A stretch of DNA of 64,000 bases, taken from positions 1 through 64,000 of the forward strand of contig NW_003101654.1 of assembly GCF_000003855.2 (NCBI RefSeq), read 5' to 3'. The notes under the pieces were generated by a model. It ran no database searches. It saw only the letters and a list, made by a program, of their open reading frames with translations, and had not been told where the DNA came from. This document shows, piece by piece, positions 48,858 to 59,139 of the stretch (position 1 is the stretch's first letter; every line of letters starts with the position of its first letter). The stretch is from Blastomyces gilchristii SLH14081 (taxonomy: Eukaryota > Ascomycota > Eurotiomycetes > Onygenales > Ajellomycetaceae). Both the position numbers and the translations under genes were made by a program.

Positions 48858-51800
48858 ATGAATATATAACAAAAACAACAAAAAAAGTTTAAAAACTCTT
48901 TAAAAATCACATTTATTCAAAATAATGTGAATAGAAACTCAAATTGCATTTATTCTTATCTTCAAATTGCATTTGAATAAAAAGTTGATTTTATACTACT
49001 TCAGAAGCTGAATTTTGATGCTGAGTAAAAATATATTATTTCTTATTCAAGCTACTACTGCTTTTTATCTCAAAAGTCTGAGATAAAGTCAAGAGTAGTG
49101 ATCTATAAAAGAAAGAGATTAAAATATCAATTTAATCTAAGATTTAATATTATATCTGACTCTGATATTCTGGTGAGTAATGTTATAGATAAAGAGAATG
49201 AGTTTGATACTATACAGCTCATAAATATCTATAATGAAAAGTCATTGAAGAAAAATAATAACATCTGAACAATTAATAGAGGATTTCTGAATATAACTTC
49301 ATCATGAAACTCTATAATTGTAGAATATTTCAATGCACATCATCTCTAATGAAATTCAGAATGCAAAAGAGCAGTAAGAGCTGATAATCTAATTGAATAA
49401 ATCTTTGAGCATTCAATAGATTTAGTTAACAAGTCTGATTAACAAACATTCTTTAGAAAAGATATGAAACAGAAATCTATTATAGATCTAATCTTCATGT
49501 CATAAAATCTAATAGAAAAAAGACTTGTAAACTAATTTATTGATTCAAATGAGACATCAGAATCAGATCATGAGATTATTCAATTTGATATTAAACTGAG
49601 TGAGAAATAAATGAGTGAAAATCCTCTTCTCTCTAATCAGTTTAACTTTGAAAAAGCTGACTGAAAGACAGTTGAAGAAAGTATAAAACTATTAAAATCT
49701 GAAAGATAGAGTAAGCTATATTGAAATCCTGATCAAGATATCTCAAATGAAATACTTGAGAATAGAGTGAAGCTCATTATATCTATTATTCTAGCAAGTG
49801 TTAAAGATAATATTTCAAAGAGAAAGTCTTCTGAGTATTTAAAATCTTGATAAAATGAGAATATTATATCTAAAAGAAAACAATTGACTACTGCTAGAAG
49901 AGATTGAAAGAATGATATAATTTCTAATAAAGAGTTCAAAGCTGTCAGAAATAAATATTTTTCAGATATTAAAAAAGATAAAACAGACTGCTGAAATAAA
50001 TTTCTTAAAGAAGTATAAGAAAAAGAAGTTTTTAAAGCTTTTAACTATACTAAAATAAGAAGTGTAGCAAAACTTTCAATCTTAGAATATGAGTTTCAGA
50101 ATGAATTATATACAGCAAACTCTTTTGAGAAAAAATGTCAAGCTTTTATAAGAACTCTCTTTCAAAACTCATCAGATTCCGATTCAGAGAAAGAGAATAT
50201 ATCACTTCTCAACTATATTGATGAAAATGACTGGAAATGGCCTGATCTTACTCAAGATGAATTAGAGTCAGCTATCTTCTCAAGTTCAGTTAAGACTGCT
50301 GCAGGGCCTGATTCAATTAATCACTTAATTATTTAAAATACATACTTCTACTTAAAGAATGAATATTTTGAGCTCTTTTTCAATCTCTTGAAAAATGAAT
50401 ATCATTCTGAATACTGAAGAGAAGTCACTGAAGTGATTCTTGCAAAATCTAATAGAAAAACTTCAATTCTCAAGTTATATAGAGTAATATCTCTATTGAA
50501 CTGTCTAGAAAAGATTTTAGAAAAGATAATAGCTACTTAACTATCTTTTATAAGCTCTATCAGTAATTCTCTTTTATTCAGTGAATAAATGAGAGATAGA
50601 AAACAGTGCTCTGTAATTGACACTGTTCTCTCAGTTATTTATAATATTTAAATAACAAAGTATGAAGATCTGGTCTCAACTGCAGTTTTTATTAATATAA
50701 AAGAAGTATTTAATCATGTTTCAAAGTCAAAGTTAATTCAGACATTGAAGATGTTAAAACTGCTACTTTCTCTAATAAAATGAGTTAATTATTTTATATT
50801 TAAAAGAATTATACAACTTTTCTTTGATAAAATGAAATAAGACAAGACTGAGATAAAAATAGAAGTATCATAAGAATCTTCAATCTCACTCATTTTATTT
50901 GCAATATACACTGCATATCTATTCAAAAATAGAAATATGAGAATAGTGTGATCTCTGAGTTATATGAATGATATTGATCTAGTCTACAGCTTAAAAAATA
51001 TCAAAGAGAATTTAAAAGTAATTGAAGAAGCTGCAAAGAAAATCTTTGTTAGAGCAGATATTAATCAAATTTAATTTAATATGAATAAAACTGAGTTAAT
51101 TCATTTCTTTTCTAAATTCAATGAGAAAGAACTATCTCTAACTCTTTTAAATAGAGAGATTAAACTCAGTGTAAATGTCAAATAATTAGAAGTATGATTA
51201 AACTTCAAGTTGAATTTAAAATATTATATTCAACAAAGAACTGTCAAGATAAAAAGACTATTGAACAACATAATCAGACTATTAAATACAGAGAGATGTC
51301 TATTCTTCCAGGCTATGAGATAGTTATATATAGCCTGTATTATCTTAGTAGCTGATTATGAAGTTCAAGTATGATAAAATAATCAAGAGAATTTCACTGA
51401 ACTCTTTCAAAGTCTGTAAAACAGAGTCTTGAGAAGAATTCTGAAAGCATTCAAATCATCTTCTATTAAAGCAATGAAAATTGAAGCTTCAATTCCTTCT
51501 TCTACTATTAGATTTGAAAAGGCCTGTATGAAGTATACTCTGAGAGTTATAAAGATGAGCTTAAATCATATAATCAGACAAAGAGTCTCTTCTTCATTTT
51601 CATCAATTAACTCTGAAAATGAACTGGATTGAAATAGATTTCTTGATTGAAATGAAAATAATTCTTTAAAGAAAATGTCTTTGTACCTGTACAGACTATA
51701 CTCTTTGATTAAAAATCAATTTTCTTCTTTAAATATTGAAAAAGTTGATCATGAGAAGTTATCTCTCTGAAGAGAAAAGCTTGAATCTCTTATAGACTTA

Positions 51801-52814
51801 TAAATAAGCGAACTATCAAAAGAGAAAGAATATGAACAGCATTTGAAGAGAATTTCTACAATTAATATAAAAGACTCTATTCTGATTTATTCAGATGACT
51901 CAAAAAATCAGAATTTGAATAGATTAGATGCAGACATTGCTTATACTAAAGATAATATCAATTTTATCTTAGATTTCTGAAATCTAGGCTGTGAATCTGA
52001 AGTCTTTGATACTGAACTATTTATAATAGTGAAAGCTTTCAAACTCATAGAAATAAAATCTCATAAAAGAGGAAATAGTTTGAAAGAGATATGAGTATTC
52101 TCTGATAGTCAAGCTGCATTAAAAAGACTTAGAAATAGTCAGATTCATAATAGTCAAATGAATCTTGAACTGATCTTAAACTCTGTTTTAAAAATTTAAA
52201 AGAGAAGAACATCAAAGCTGATAATTCATCTGCACTAAGTTCCTGCTTATATGAATATTCATGACAATGAATTGACTGATTCAGCTGCAAAAAAGAGTGC
52301 AGAATTAAGCAGATCTATTCAAAAAATTATGTCCTAGTCTTTTATAAAGAGAAAAATAAAAGAATCTTGTTTAGATAAGTGAAATGAAAGCTGGCAGAAA
52401 CAAAAGAAGAGTATACATTATTCAAGATTTGAAATAAAACTCAAGTGGAAATCTTGTTCAATTAAATGTAAAAAGAAAATATTCTCATCTATAATACAGC
52501 TGAAACTAGAACATGACTATTTCAAATCTTATATACAAAGATTTGATGATAGATTTAATTCAATACAATGCTTATTCTGCAATGCAAATGAGAATTCTGA
52601 GTATATTGTAATGCACTGTGCATTATACAATAGTCTCAGAGTCAGATTGAAAGAGAAGTATGATCTAAGTCAATTAAATATGAGATTCTTATTCTCAACT
52701 GAGACAGGAATTAAATACTTAATAGACTTTCTATCAGAAACTCAAGCAGCTATAAGAAAATGGCTGTATTCAGAAATATCTGAATATGAAGAGGAGGAAA
52801 TTGATCAGATATAG
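48858..52814 (+). pseudogene. LINE copy B ORF2: endonuclease, RT, RNase H
   Basis: One uninterrupted frame of 1319 codons when stops (mainly TGA, some TAA/TAG) are read through. The endonuclease comes first (ITFIQNNVNRNS near 48893, later SESDHEIIQFDI near 49557). RT follows, with a TAAGPDSINHLII stretch near 50300 and YMNDIDLVYS near 50961 (a YxDD motif with Asp changed to Asn). RNase H has ILIYSDDSKN near 51888, FDTELFIIVKAF near 52005 and VFSDSQAALKRL near 52094. The C-terminal C-x2-C...H...C cluster, CLFCNANENSEYIVMHC, lies near 52569-52619. This marks the Tad1-like clade with an RNase H. Confidence 0.9.
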
Positions 52815-53312
52815 TCTGTTAAAACAGCTATATACTATCTTTTAATAATTTGTTTCATTACAGTCTCTCTTTATTTTACTTTACTTTTTCCTTTCTATTC
52901 TTTTCTATCTATCTATTTAATGTGTCTATCTTTAAGACTGTGTTCTCTTTTCTTTTGTCATGATATTGTCAAATGGTTTCAAAGTATCAGAAGATGTTAA
53001 AACACTGCAATTTGTAAACAGTTTTTGTATTCTGGGCTGGAATTTTCTGATTTTGCATATCTGAAATTGATGAATGTATAATAGTTAACTTTACAGATAT
53101 AGGAAAAACCCTGAGAACTAAAAGTTCTCAGGTAGATGTCATAGTCACTGACTGCATACATCTATAATTGAAAAATAATAATAATAATAATAACTGATTC
53201 TATCTCTGTAAGTAAGTCTGTCAATACTGATTAAAAGTATAAACCTGACTCATAGACAGCTATATATGAATTATTTCTTTGAAGTTATGTAAGTTTTAAG
53301 TATATATTATCT

Positions 53313-54870
53313 ATGATATTTATAATAATCATAGTTTCTGTAAATCTTCTTCAAGTTCTGAAGATATCTTGTATTTCAAAGATAACTCTTATAAGTTTCT
53401 CAGCTCTCAGATCTGAGTTCTCACATTCTGCTTATTATAAGAGCAGATTCTCAGTTTTCATGACTCAGCTTATTCACTTTATAAGCTTTAGAGACACTAT
53501 AGTAATATATGATTCTCAGTTTATTAATACTTCTCATACTTACAAGATAGTAGTACTGCGGTTTAATCTCTCTCTATAAGTATATATTTTTATTAAAGAA
53601 GTAACAGATTCAGATATTAGCTTTAAAACTCTTAAGAAGACAGTTACTGACTCTTTTTATAACTTCTTAAATTTCTATTTTAATTTATTCAGATAGTTTA
53701 TATAAAGATGTTCTGATTTGAAACAGATAAAGCAGAGACTCTTTTTCTTAATCTCTCTATTATATACTCTGTTTATAAGAGCTTATAAAACTCTCTCTTT
53801 CTACTTAGCAGTCAGATATGAATCTCTCTATATCTTATTATCTTTTTCTGATAAATCTGTTCTTTATTATTCTGATTCTTACAGAGCTGATTAGTGATCT
53901 ACTGTCTGTAGATCTGTGACTCTTACAGCGATTTATAAGTAATGAATGAGAGTTATTAGTTTCTTCATAATTAAGAACTTAGAGTCTTACTCAATAAGCT
54001 CATTCTATATATCTTTATTAAGTCTCTTTATAAATATTATCATTCAGATCTTGTTTCAGTTCTGTTTTCATATATCTTAATTTATATCATCATTCTATAA
54101 AGTACTGTGAGTAGTCTTTTATCAGATTTCTCATCTCTTTTTTTAATATTAATACTTATATCTCAGATATTCTCTGTCTGACTTACAGAGTCTTTTAACT
54201 TATTCTTTAGAATAGTTTTAAAAACAGATCAGTGAGATCTCTTATCATTATTCTCTAAATAGTTTAGTCAGTTCTTGACTTCAGTGTAGTAGAGATCTGT
54301 CATTATATAGATACTAGCTTCTTCATCTTTTATATCACACAGTCAGACTTATGAGTTAATTTTAAATATAAACTTATAAATACTTTTATATATTATAATT
54401 CAGAAGATAATCTTAAGTAGTTACAGTTTAAGAAAGTTCATTTTAAGTTTACAGATATCTCTGAAGATTATATTTAAAGACTCAGTTCAAGAGTGTTTAC
54501 AGATAGAGTATTTCTTATAGAAAAATAACTCATTTCTATAAGAGATGCTCACAAATATTCTTTACTGAAATTAATTTATTCATAAGTTTGAAGAGTTTCT
54601 CTATTATAGATACAGAGAATAATATTCTATAAGTAATTAATAAGTTCTCTAAGACTTCTCTTATAAGAATTATACATAGTTCAGATAACTGATTCTGAGT
54701 GTCTGTAATAGAGTTTGCAGAGATTAAAGTATACAAGTTTTCAATTCTTTCAGTTATAATAAGCAGTTACTGACTGACAGAGCTTTAAATATAAGAATAA
54801 ATACTCATAGATGATTATTCAGATATTTGCAGCTTGATATAATATATACTGATAGCTACTAGAAGTATTC
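53313..54870 (-). mobile_element. Ty3/gypsy gag-region fragment, inverted arm
   Basis: Reverse-complement match to 59140-60640 (gypsy at right). It contains the same gag part, including the zinc-knuckle region (about 53590-53800). Open piece 54736-54536. It probably begins directly at the LINE tail (53194). Nearly free of CC, GG and CG. Its left end covers sequence equivalent to the start of the assembly gap at 60647. Confidence 0.75.
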
Positions 54871-55045
54871 ACAGTAGAAAGATAAATATAGAGATTAAAT
54901 GTATAATAGTATTCAAGCTGAGTTGTGAATAGTATTCACAAACTTCAGTCTATATAGTTGTATGTAGTCAAGGACTGCTAACTCTATTCATTACATCAGA
55001 GATAGAAATAGAGGTAAAGTATTCGCGAGGAGCGGAATTTCTTAC
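54871..55045. other. Junction sequence, unassigned
   Basis: 175 bp between the gypsy arm and the LINE 5' fragment. It includes a short island GCGAGGAGCGG at about 55024-55034 that escaped mutation. It matches nothing else seen. Confidence 0.4.
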
Positions 55046-55843
55046 AGTCAATGATTATATTAAGACAGAGTTAATTCTCAAATTTAATAGAAATCTAGTA
55101 TTGCTGCTCTCAATTCCTTGCAGAATTCATTAAATATTAAGATATTAAAACTAGATTTAATATATCTTACTATGCAAAGATCAAAGGCTCAGTCAGATCT
55201 TAAGATAAACTGATTTTATAGTTATTCACTGATTATGTATTGAATATCATTACTGAGGTATATTTTTATATCTTTCTACTGAAGATGAGTCAGATTGAGA
55301 AGAACAGTATATAAGTAAGACTTAACATTGATATCTTGAAATATCAAAGACAGACAGAGTTTTTACAAAGATTGCACTTCAGATGATTTTCACAGAGATT
55401 GCACTTCAGATATATCTGTTGATTATGTACTTGATACTATTACTGAGGTATTCTTTTGTATATTTCTGCCAGAGATAGACCAGATTGATAAGGGCGGTAC
55501 ATGAGTGAGACTTCATGTTAATGTTTTGAAATATCAAACATAGACAGGGTTTTCATGAAGATTGCTCTTCAGATATTTTTACAATTACAGATCAGAAATC
55601 TTTCAATATCAAGTAGATTGATGTATATAACTAGGTCTCTTCACCTTGAAATTTTATGGTAATTTGACCCAGGGTTGTGATGTGATAGGGGTGAACAGAG
55701 GATAATTTCACACAGAAGTTTTGAACCACATCTGGTTCATATTTGGCTGGATAACTACACCATCATACGGGGTATGCAGTCGGCGATGGGGTCAAAATGC
55801 TCATATGATCAAGGGCTGTTCGATGAATCTATCAGCGGGTTCT

Positions 55844-55845
55844 TA
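55844..55845. repeat. TA target duplication of Tc1 element, left
   Basis: TA in TTCTTA, matched by TA at 59089-59090. LINE copies A and B show the uninterrupted site as TTCTTACTCG / TTCTTATTCG, so the empty site is known. Confidence 0.95.
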
Positions 55846-56027
55846 TTGTGGCAGACATATTACTTGTGAAAACAGAATTTTCCCAGCCCTCTCTGAAAAT
55901 TAGTAGCAAAACATCATTAAAAAATCAAAATATCCACATTTCTCTAGAATCATTCAATATCATTCAATACATGTCTTTTTCAATCAAATATCATTCAAAT
56001 ACGCGTCTTTCTTACCTTTATCATCAA
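55846..56027 (+). repeat. Tc1 left terminal inverted repeat, 182 bp
   Basis: Pairs with 58907-59088. The inner edge is 1 bp before the transposase ATG, so the repeat itself must carry the promoter and leader. Confidence 0.92.
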
Positions 56028-56028
56028 T

Positions 56029-57612
56029 ATGCCACCTCAACTCTGTGATTTCATCATCAATGAGATTGTACACCTTCTTAAGAATGGTTATATACCTGCT
56101 GAGATCGCGCGAAGCATTGATTGTCATCTGACTACTGTATATTGAATTCAATAAAATCTTCACTGCTTTGAAACTGCTAGAGAACCCCATTCAACACACA
56201 GTGTAAAGTCAAAGATCACATCAGATATCTTGTCAGAATTGAAGGATTTTTTCAAGACATATTCAACTGCATATCGCGATGAGACTGTCTGCTTTATGAA
56301 GAATGAATTTGATGTTAATATTCACCTGCGGTCAATATCTAGAGTGTTGAAGAAACTGAATTTGATATGAAAGAAGATAATCAATATTACAATTAAATAT
56401 CACTTGATGTATAGAATCTACTAATTCATTAGTTCTATAATATAGGTTGAACTCATAGTCACTCAACACAATGAAGAACTTTGAGCTGAATGATGTATTC
56501 AACTCACTCAGTATCTCCCTGATTAACTGATCTTTTTGAATGAGAGTGCTGCAAATGAACATACAGTGAATCAATGATATGAATGATCAAGCAGAGAATT
56601 CCCTTGTTATGTTAGAAGGCCCTGTAAACAATCTTGAAGATGGTCAATCTTATCTGTGATAACTGTCAATGAATATATTGATTATGATATATATCAGAGG
56701 TTCTACAATACAGAGAGATTTAATGAGTTTATATATGTCTGAATACTGCTCAAATGTCAACAGAGTTATCACTACTTAGTGATGAATAATTGTAATACTC
56801 ATTAATCTCAAGAATTGAAGAATCTTTGCAGAGATGCAGGTGTTGAACTATTATTCTTATCATTATATTCATCTGACTATAATTCTATAGAGGAGTCTTT
56901 TCACGCATTGAAGAACTGAATTAGAAGATATAGAGATCAGTTAGATACTCAGTTTGATGAAGATTTTGAAGCTTTTTTGCATCATGCAGTTGAGAACTTT
57001 ATGAGAGAAAAAGAGATAAAAGAATATTTCAGATCTGCTCATATAGAATAGTATTGTAATAATCACAAAGATTCAGATTGCAATTCATTCAACTATAATA
57101 CAGATTTAGAGGTTGAAGTAGTATGAGATCTGCTCTTATCACTACAAGCAGTTGATAGAGATGATTTGAATTCCTGCAATCTTGTCTGTTATAATGAACT
57201 TTTTAATCCATCTCTTATAATTTGAAATATACTCTTCTCAATATTCATATCAAGCAACTGTTCCCTTGTTAACATCTGTAGATGATTCAATTCAAATCCT
57301 TTCTTCTGAAGAATGAACTTAGCATCTAACAAATCAGAAGCTTTATTAGAACTTCAGATTGTCAATCATTTGAAGTATTCATCAAAGAATAAATCTGCTT
57401 ATTTATCAAATTGAGGTATTGAACTGCTTTAAATTGAAGATGAATTTGATGAAGTCAATGACAGAATTGATGAAGGGTTCAACAGTGAATTTGATGAAGA
57501 ATTTGACAGTGAATTTGATGAAGGATTTGACAGCAGATTCAATGACAGATTTAACAGTGAATTCAATGAAGAATTCAATGAAAGATTTGATGACAGATCT
57601 GAATGTGAATGA
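56029..57612 (+). pseudogene. Tc1/mariner DD34E transposase, point-mutated
   Basis: A 528-codon frame with no frameshift, broken only by point-mutation stops (mostly TGA). The start MPPQLCDFIINEIVHLLKNG leads into a helix-turn-helix (YIPAEIARSIDCHLTTVY) and a second one near 56280-56370. The DDE domain (DDE_3 type) reads FLNESAANEHT near 56541 (first Asp now Asn) and LVMNNCNTH near 56776 (second Asp now Asn). SLYSSDYNSIEESFHALK near 56870-56920 keeps the Glu, with 34 residues between the second Asp position and that Glu. The C-terminus (57443-57609) is an acidic tail of imperfect repeats such as SEFDEEFD. The tail is unusual for Tc1 transposases. Confidence 0.9.
57443..57609 (+). repeat. Short tandem repeat coding an acidic tail
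   Basis: About 56 codons of degenerate 24-base units around GAATTTGATGAAGGATTT, reading as Glu/Phe/Asp/Asn/Arg octads in the transposase frame. The opposite strand and shifted frames give spurious open frames (57419-57676, 57752-57429). Confidence 0.75.
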
Positions 57613-57752
57613 TAATAAGGTTGTGAATTCAGTTCTTCTATTTCTTTCATCATATATTTCATCATCATCACATTGATTATCTCACTTGAAAATGTCATAT
57701 TTAATGAAGTTGAAGCTGCCGGAGCTGAAGAAGAGAATATAACTGCTGACAA

Positions 57753-58874
57753 TTAAGAGATCTGTATAGAAGAATTGAATGTAGAAGTTATAGATTCATT
57801 CTTCTGACTCTTCTTCTTCTTTCTACTCATTAATTGTTTTGTTATCTTTCTTGAAGAAGTCTCAATCATTGCTTTATCACATTCAATATCATCTATTCAA
57901 CTTGCAATCTCACTACTCAGAAGTTGAATATAAGTATCATCATATGCTATTCAGCAAGTGCTCTGCTCAAAGTTATGATAATTCATCTTTTGACAATGTC
58001 ACTGAGCAGTTATCTCACATTCAATCTGCAAAGAATCTCATTTCTTTGATTGTCAATTTTGAATCTTCTTCAGTTGTTGACTGATGACTGTGATTCTTGA
58101 ATGTGTAGATGGCTTTTCATCATTGAATATTTCATGAATTTGAGAGGATTTGACAGGATGATGATAAGAATTGCAGAATGATGAGATTGTTTCTTCTTTG
58201 ACATTAAGAGCTCTTTTTAATGTCAATGCCTGAGTTGCTAATTGTGAATCTGGCACTTCAATAAAAGCTGCAGGACTGTGTATTGCGGATGTGTTGAAAG
58301 ATAGTGTTGAGATATCAAGAAGATTGAAAGAAGAGATAACTTCAATGATAAGATTACTCATCTTCTTCTTATACAACTTCTTCAAAAGATCAATTATCTT
58401 CTTTCAATTCTTCTTCTTCTCAATAGTGATTTTATTGGCCTGAAATTCACATTTGTATGATGTGATAACAGCTGTATGATCTACAACTTCCATCTTCTTA
58501 CAGATCTGCTTTGTAATATACTTCTCAGCCATCTTTTCTGCAGTATGTTGAATATGAAAGAAGCTGATAGTTGAATTATTTGCTGAGACAGTTCAGTATT
58601 TGATCTTGACAGAATTCTTTATTTCATTGATAATCACTCATTCATACAATCTGTATGAGATGTCAGGCTCAGGTGTAGAGATTCGCAGATATTGAGAATT
58701 CTCAGACTGAGTCTCTATATTCTTCTCATTCACCTGCTCCTTCATCTCATCATTGACCGGATTCTCTTCATTATTCAGAACTTCTGAAACTGGTAGTTTG
58801 GAGAGACTGAGGTGCAGGATAGAAGTCTTTATACAGGCTTGCGAAGCAGCAGAACAGTGAGTGTTGTGAAGCAT
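57753..58874 (-). pseudogene. Second gene of the Tc1 element, function unknown
   Basis: A 374-codon minus-strand frame. It starts MLHNTHCSAASQACIKTS 33 bp inside the right inverted repeat and ends TAA at 57753-57755. It contains eight internal TGA codons (58638, 58593, 58404, 58053, 58038, 57999, 57951 and 57897) and no internal TAA/TAG by my reading, as expected if each was TGG. It has no frameshift, so it was protein coding when mutated. An N-terminal Ser/Glu-rich part is followed by a Lys-rich central segment (AEKMAEKYITKQICKK, then a helix-like KKLYKKKMSNLIIEV), a Ser/His-rich part and a basic C-terminus (KKKKSQKNES). I recognise no domain. It could be a DNA-binding or regulatory partner of the transposase, but nothing in the sequence shows that. 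Confidence 0.75.
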
Positions 58875-58906
58875 ATTGAAAAAAGAGTTGATTGATATAT
58901 GTGAAT

Positions 58907-59088
58907 TTGATGATAAAGGTAAGAAAGACGCGTATTTGAATGATATTTAATTGAAAAAGATGTGTATTGAATGATATTGAATAATTCTAGAGAAATGCGG
59001 ATATTTTGATTTTTTGATGATGTTTTGCTACTAATTTTCAGGGGGGGCTGGGAAAATTCTGTTTTCGCAAGTAATATGTGCGCCACAA
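58907..59088 (-). repeat. Tc1 right terminal inverted repeat, 182 bp
   Basis: Reverse complement of 55846-56027. It contains a run of seven G's (59041-59047) and is the less mutated of the two ends. Confidence 0.92.
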
Positions 59089-59139
59089 TATGCGAAAAAT
59101 TGAGCGAGTTCATGATAAAGCGGTTGTAATGATGTTGAT

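Larger units (their letters stand above)
45559..53193 (+). mobile_element. Tad1-like LINE, copy B (7.6 kb)
   Basis: Inverted relative to copy A. The 5' end at about 45559 begins CAGACACACAGCCAACCGC. The 5' ~430 bp keep many CG/GG/CC. It ends with (AAT)n at 53174-53193. ORF1 is at 47221-48834 and ORF2 at 48858-52814. The left flank is hAT and the right flank gypsy, so flanks do not match as they should after a simple insertion. No target duplication was identified. Confidence 0.9.
55846..59088 (+). mobile_element. Tc1/mariner element with two convergent genes (3243 bp)
   Basis: Inverted repeats of 182 bp (55846-56027 and 58907-59088) start TTGTGGCAGACATATTAC and differ at about a dozen, mostly C/T, sites. 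Flanked by TA. It carries a DD34E transposase on the plus strand (56029-57612) and a second gene on the minus strand (58874-57753). The coding ends converge with 140 bp between stops. It is less mutated than its surroundings (many CC, CG and GG remain), so it is a relatively late arrival. It is longer than a typical one-gene Tc1 element. Confidence 0.93.
55046..59125 (-). mobile_element. LINE 5' fragment (copy C), split by Tc1 element
   Basis: Positions 55046-55845 and 59089-59125 together match the 5' untranslated ~0.84 kb of LINE copies A and B. The fragment holds only the 5' end and lacks both ORFs and the tail. That is the opposite of the usual 5' truncation and implies loss by rearrangement. 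The GC-rich tip flanking the Tc1 insertion (55650-55845) is again less mutated than the rest. Confidence 0.85.
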
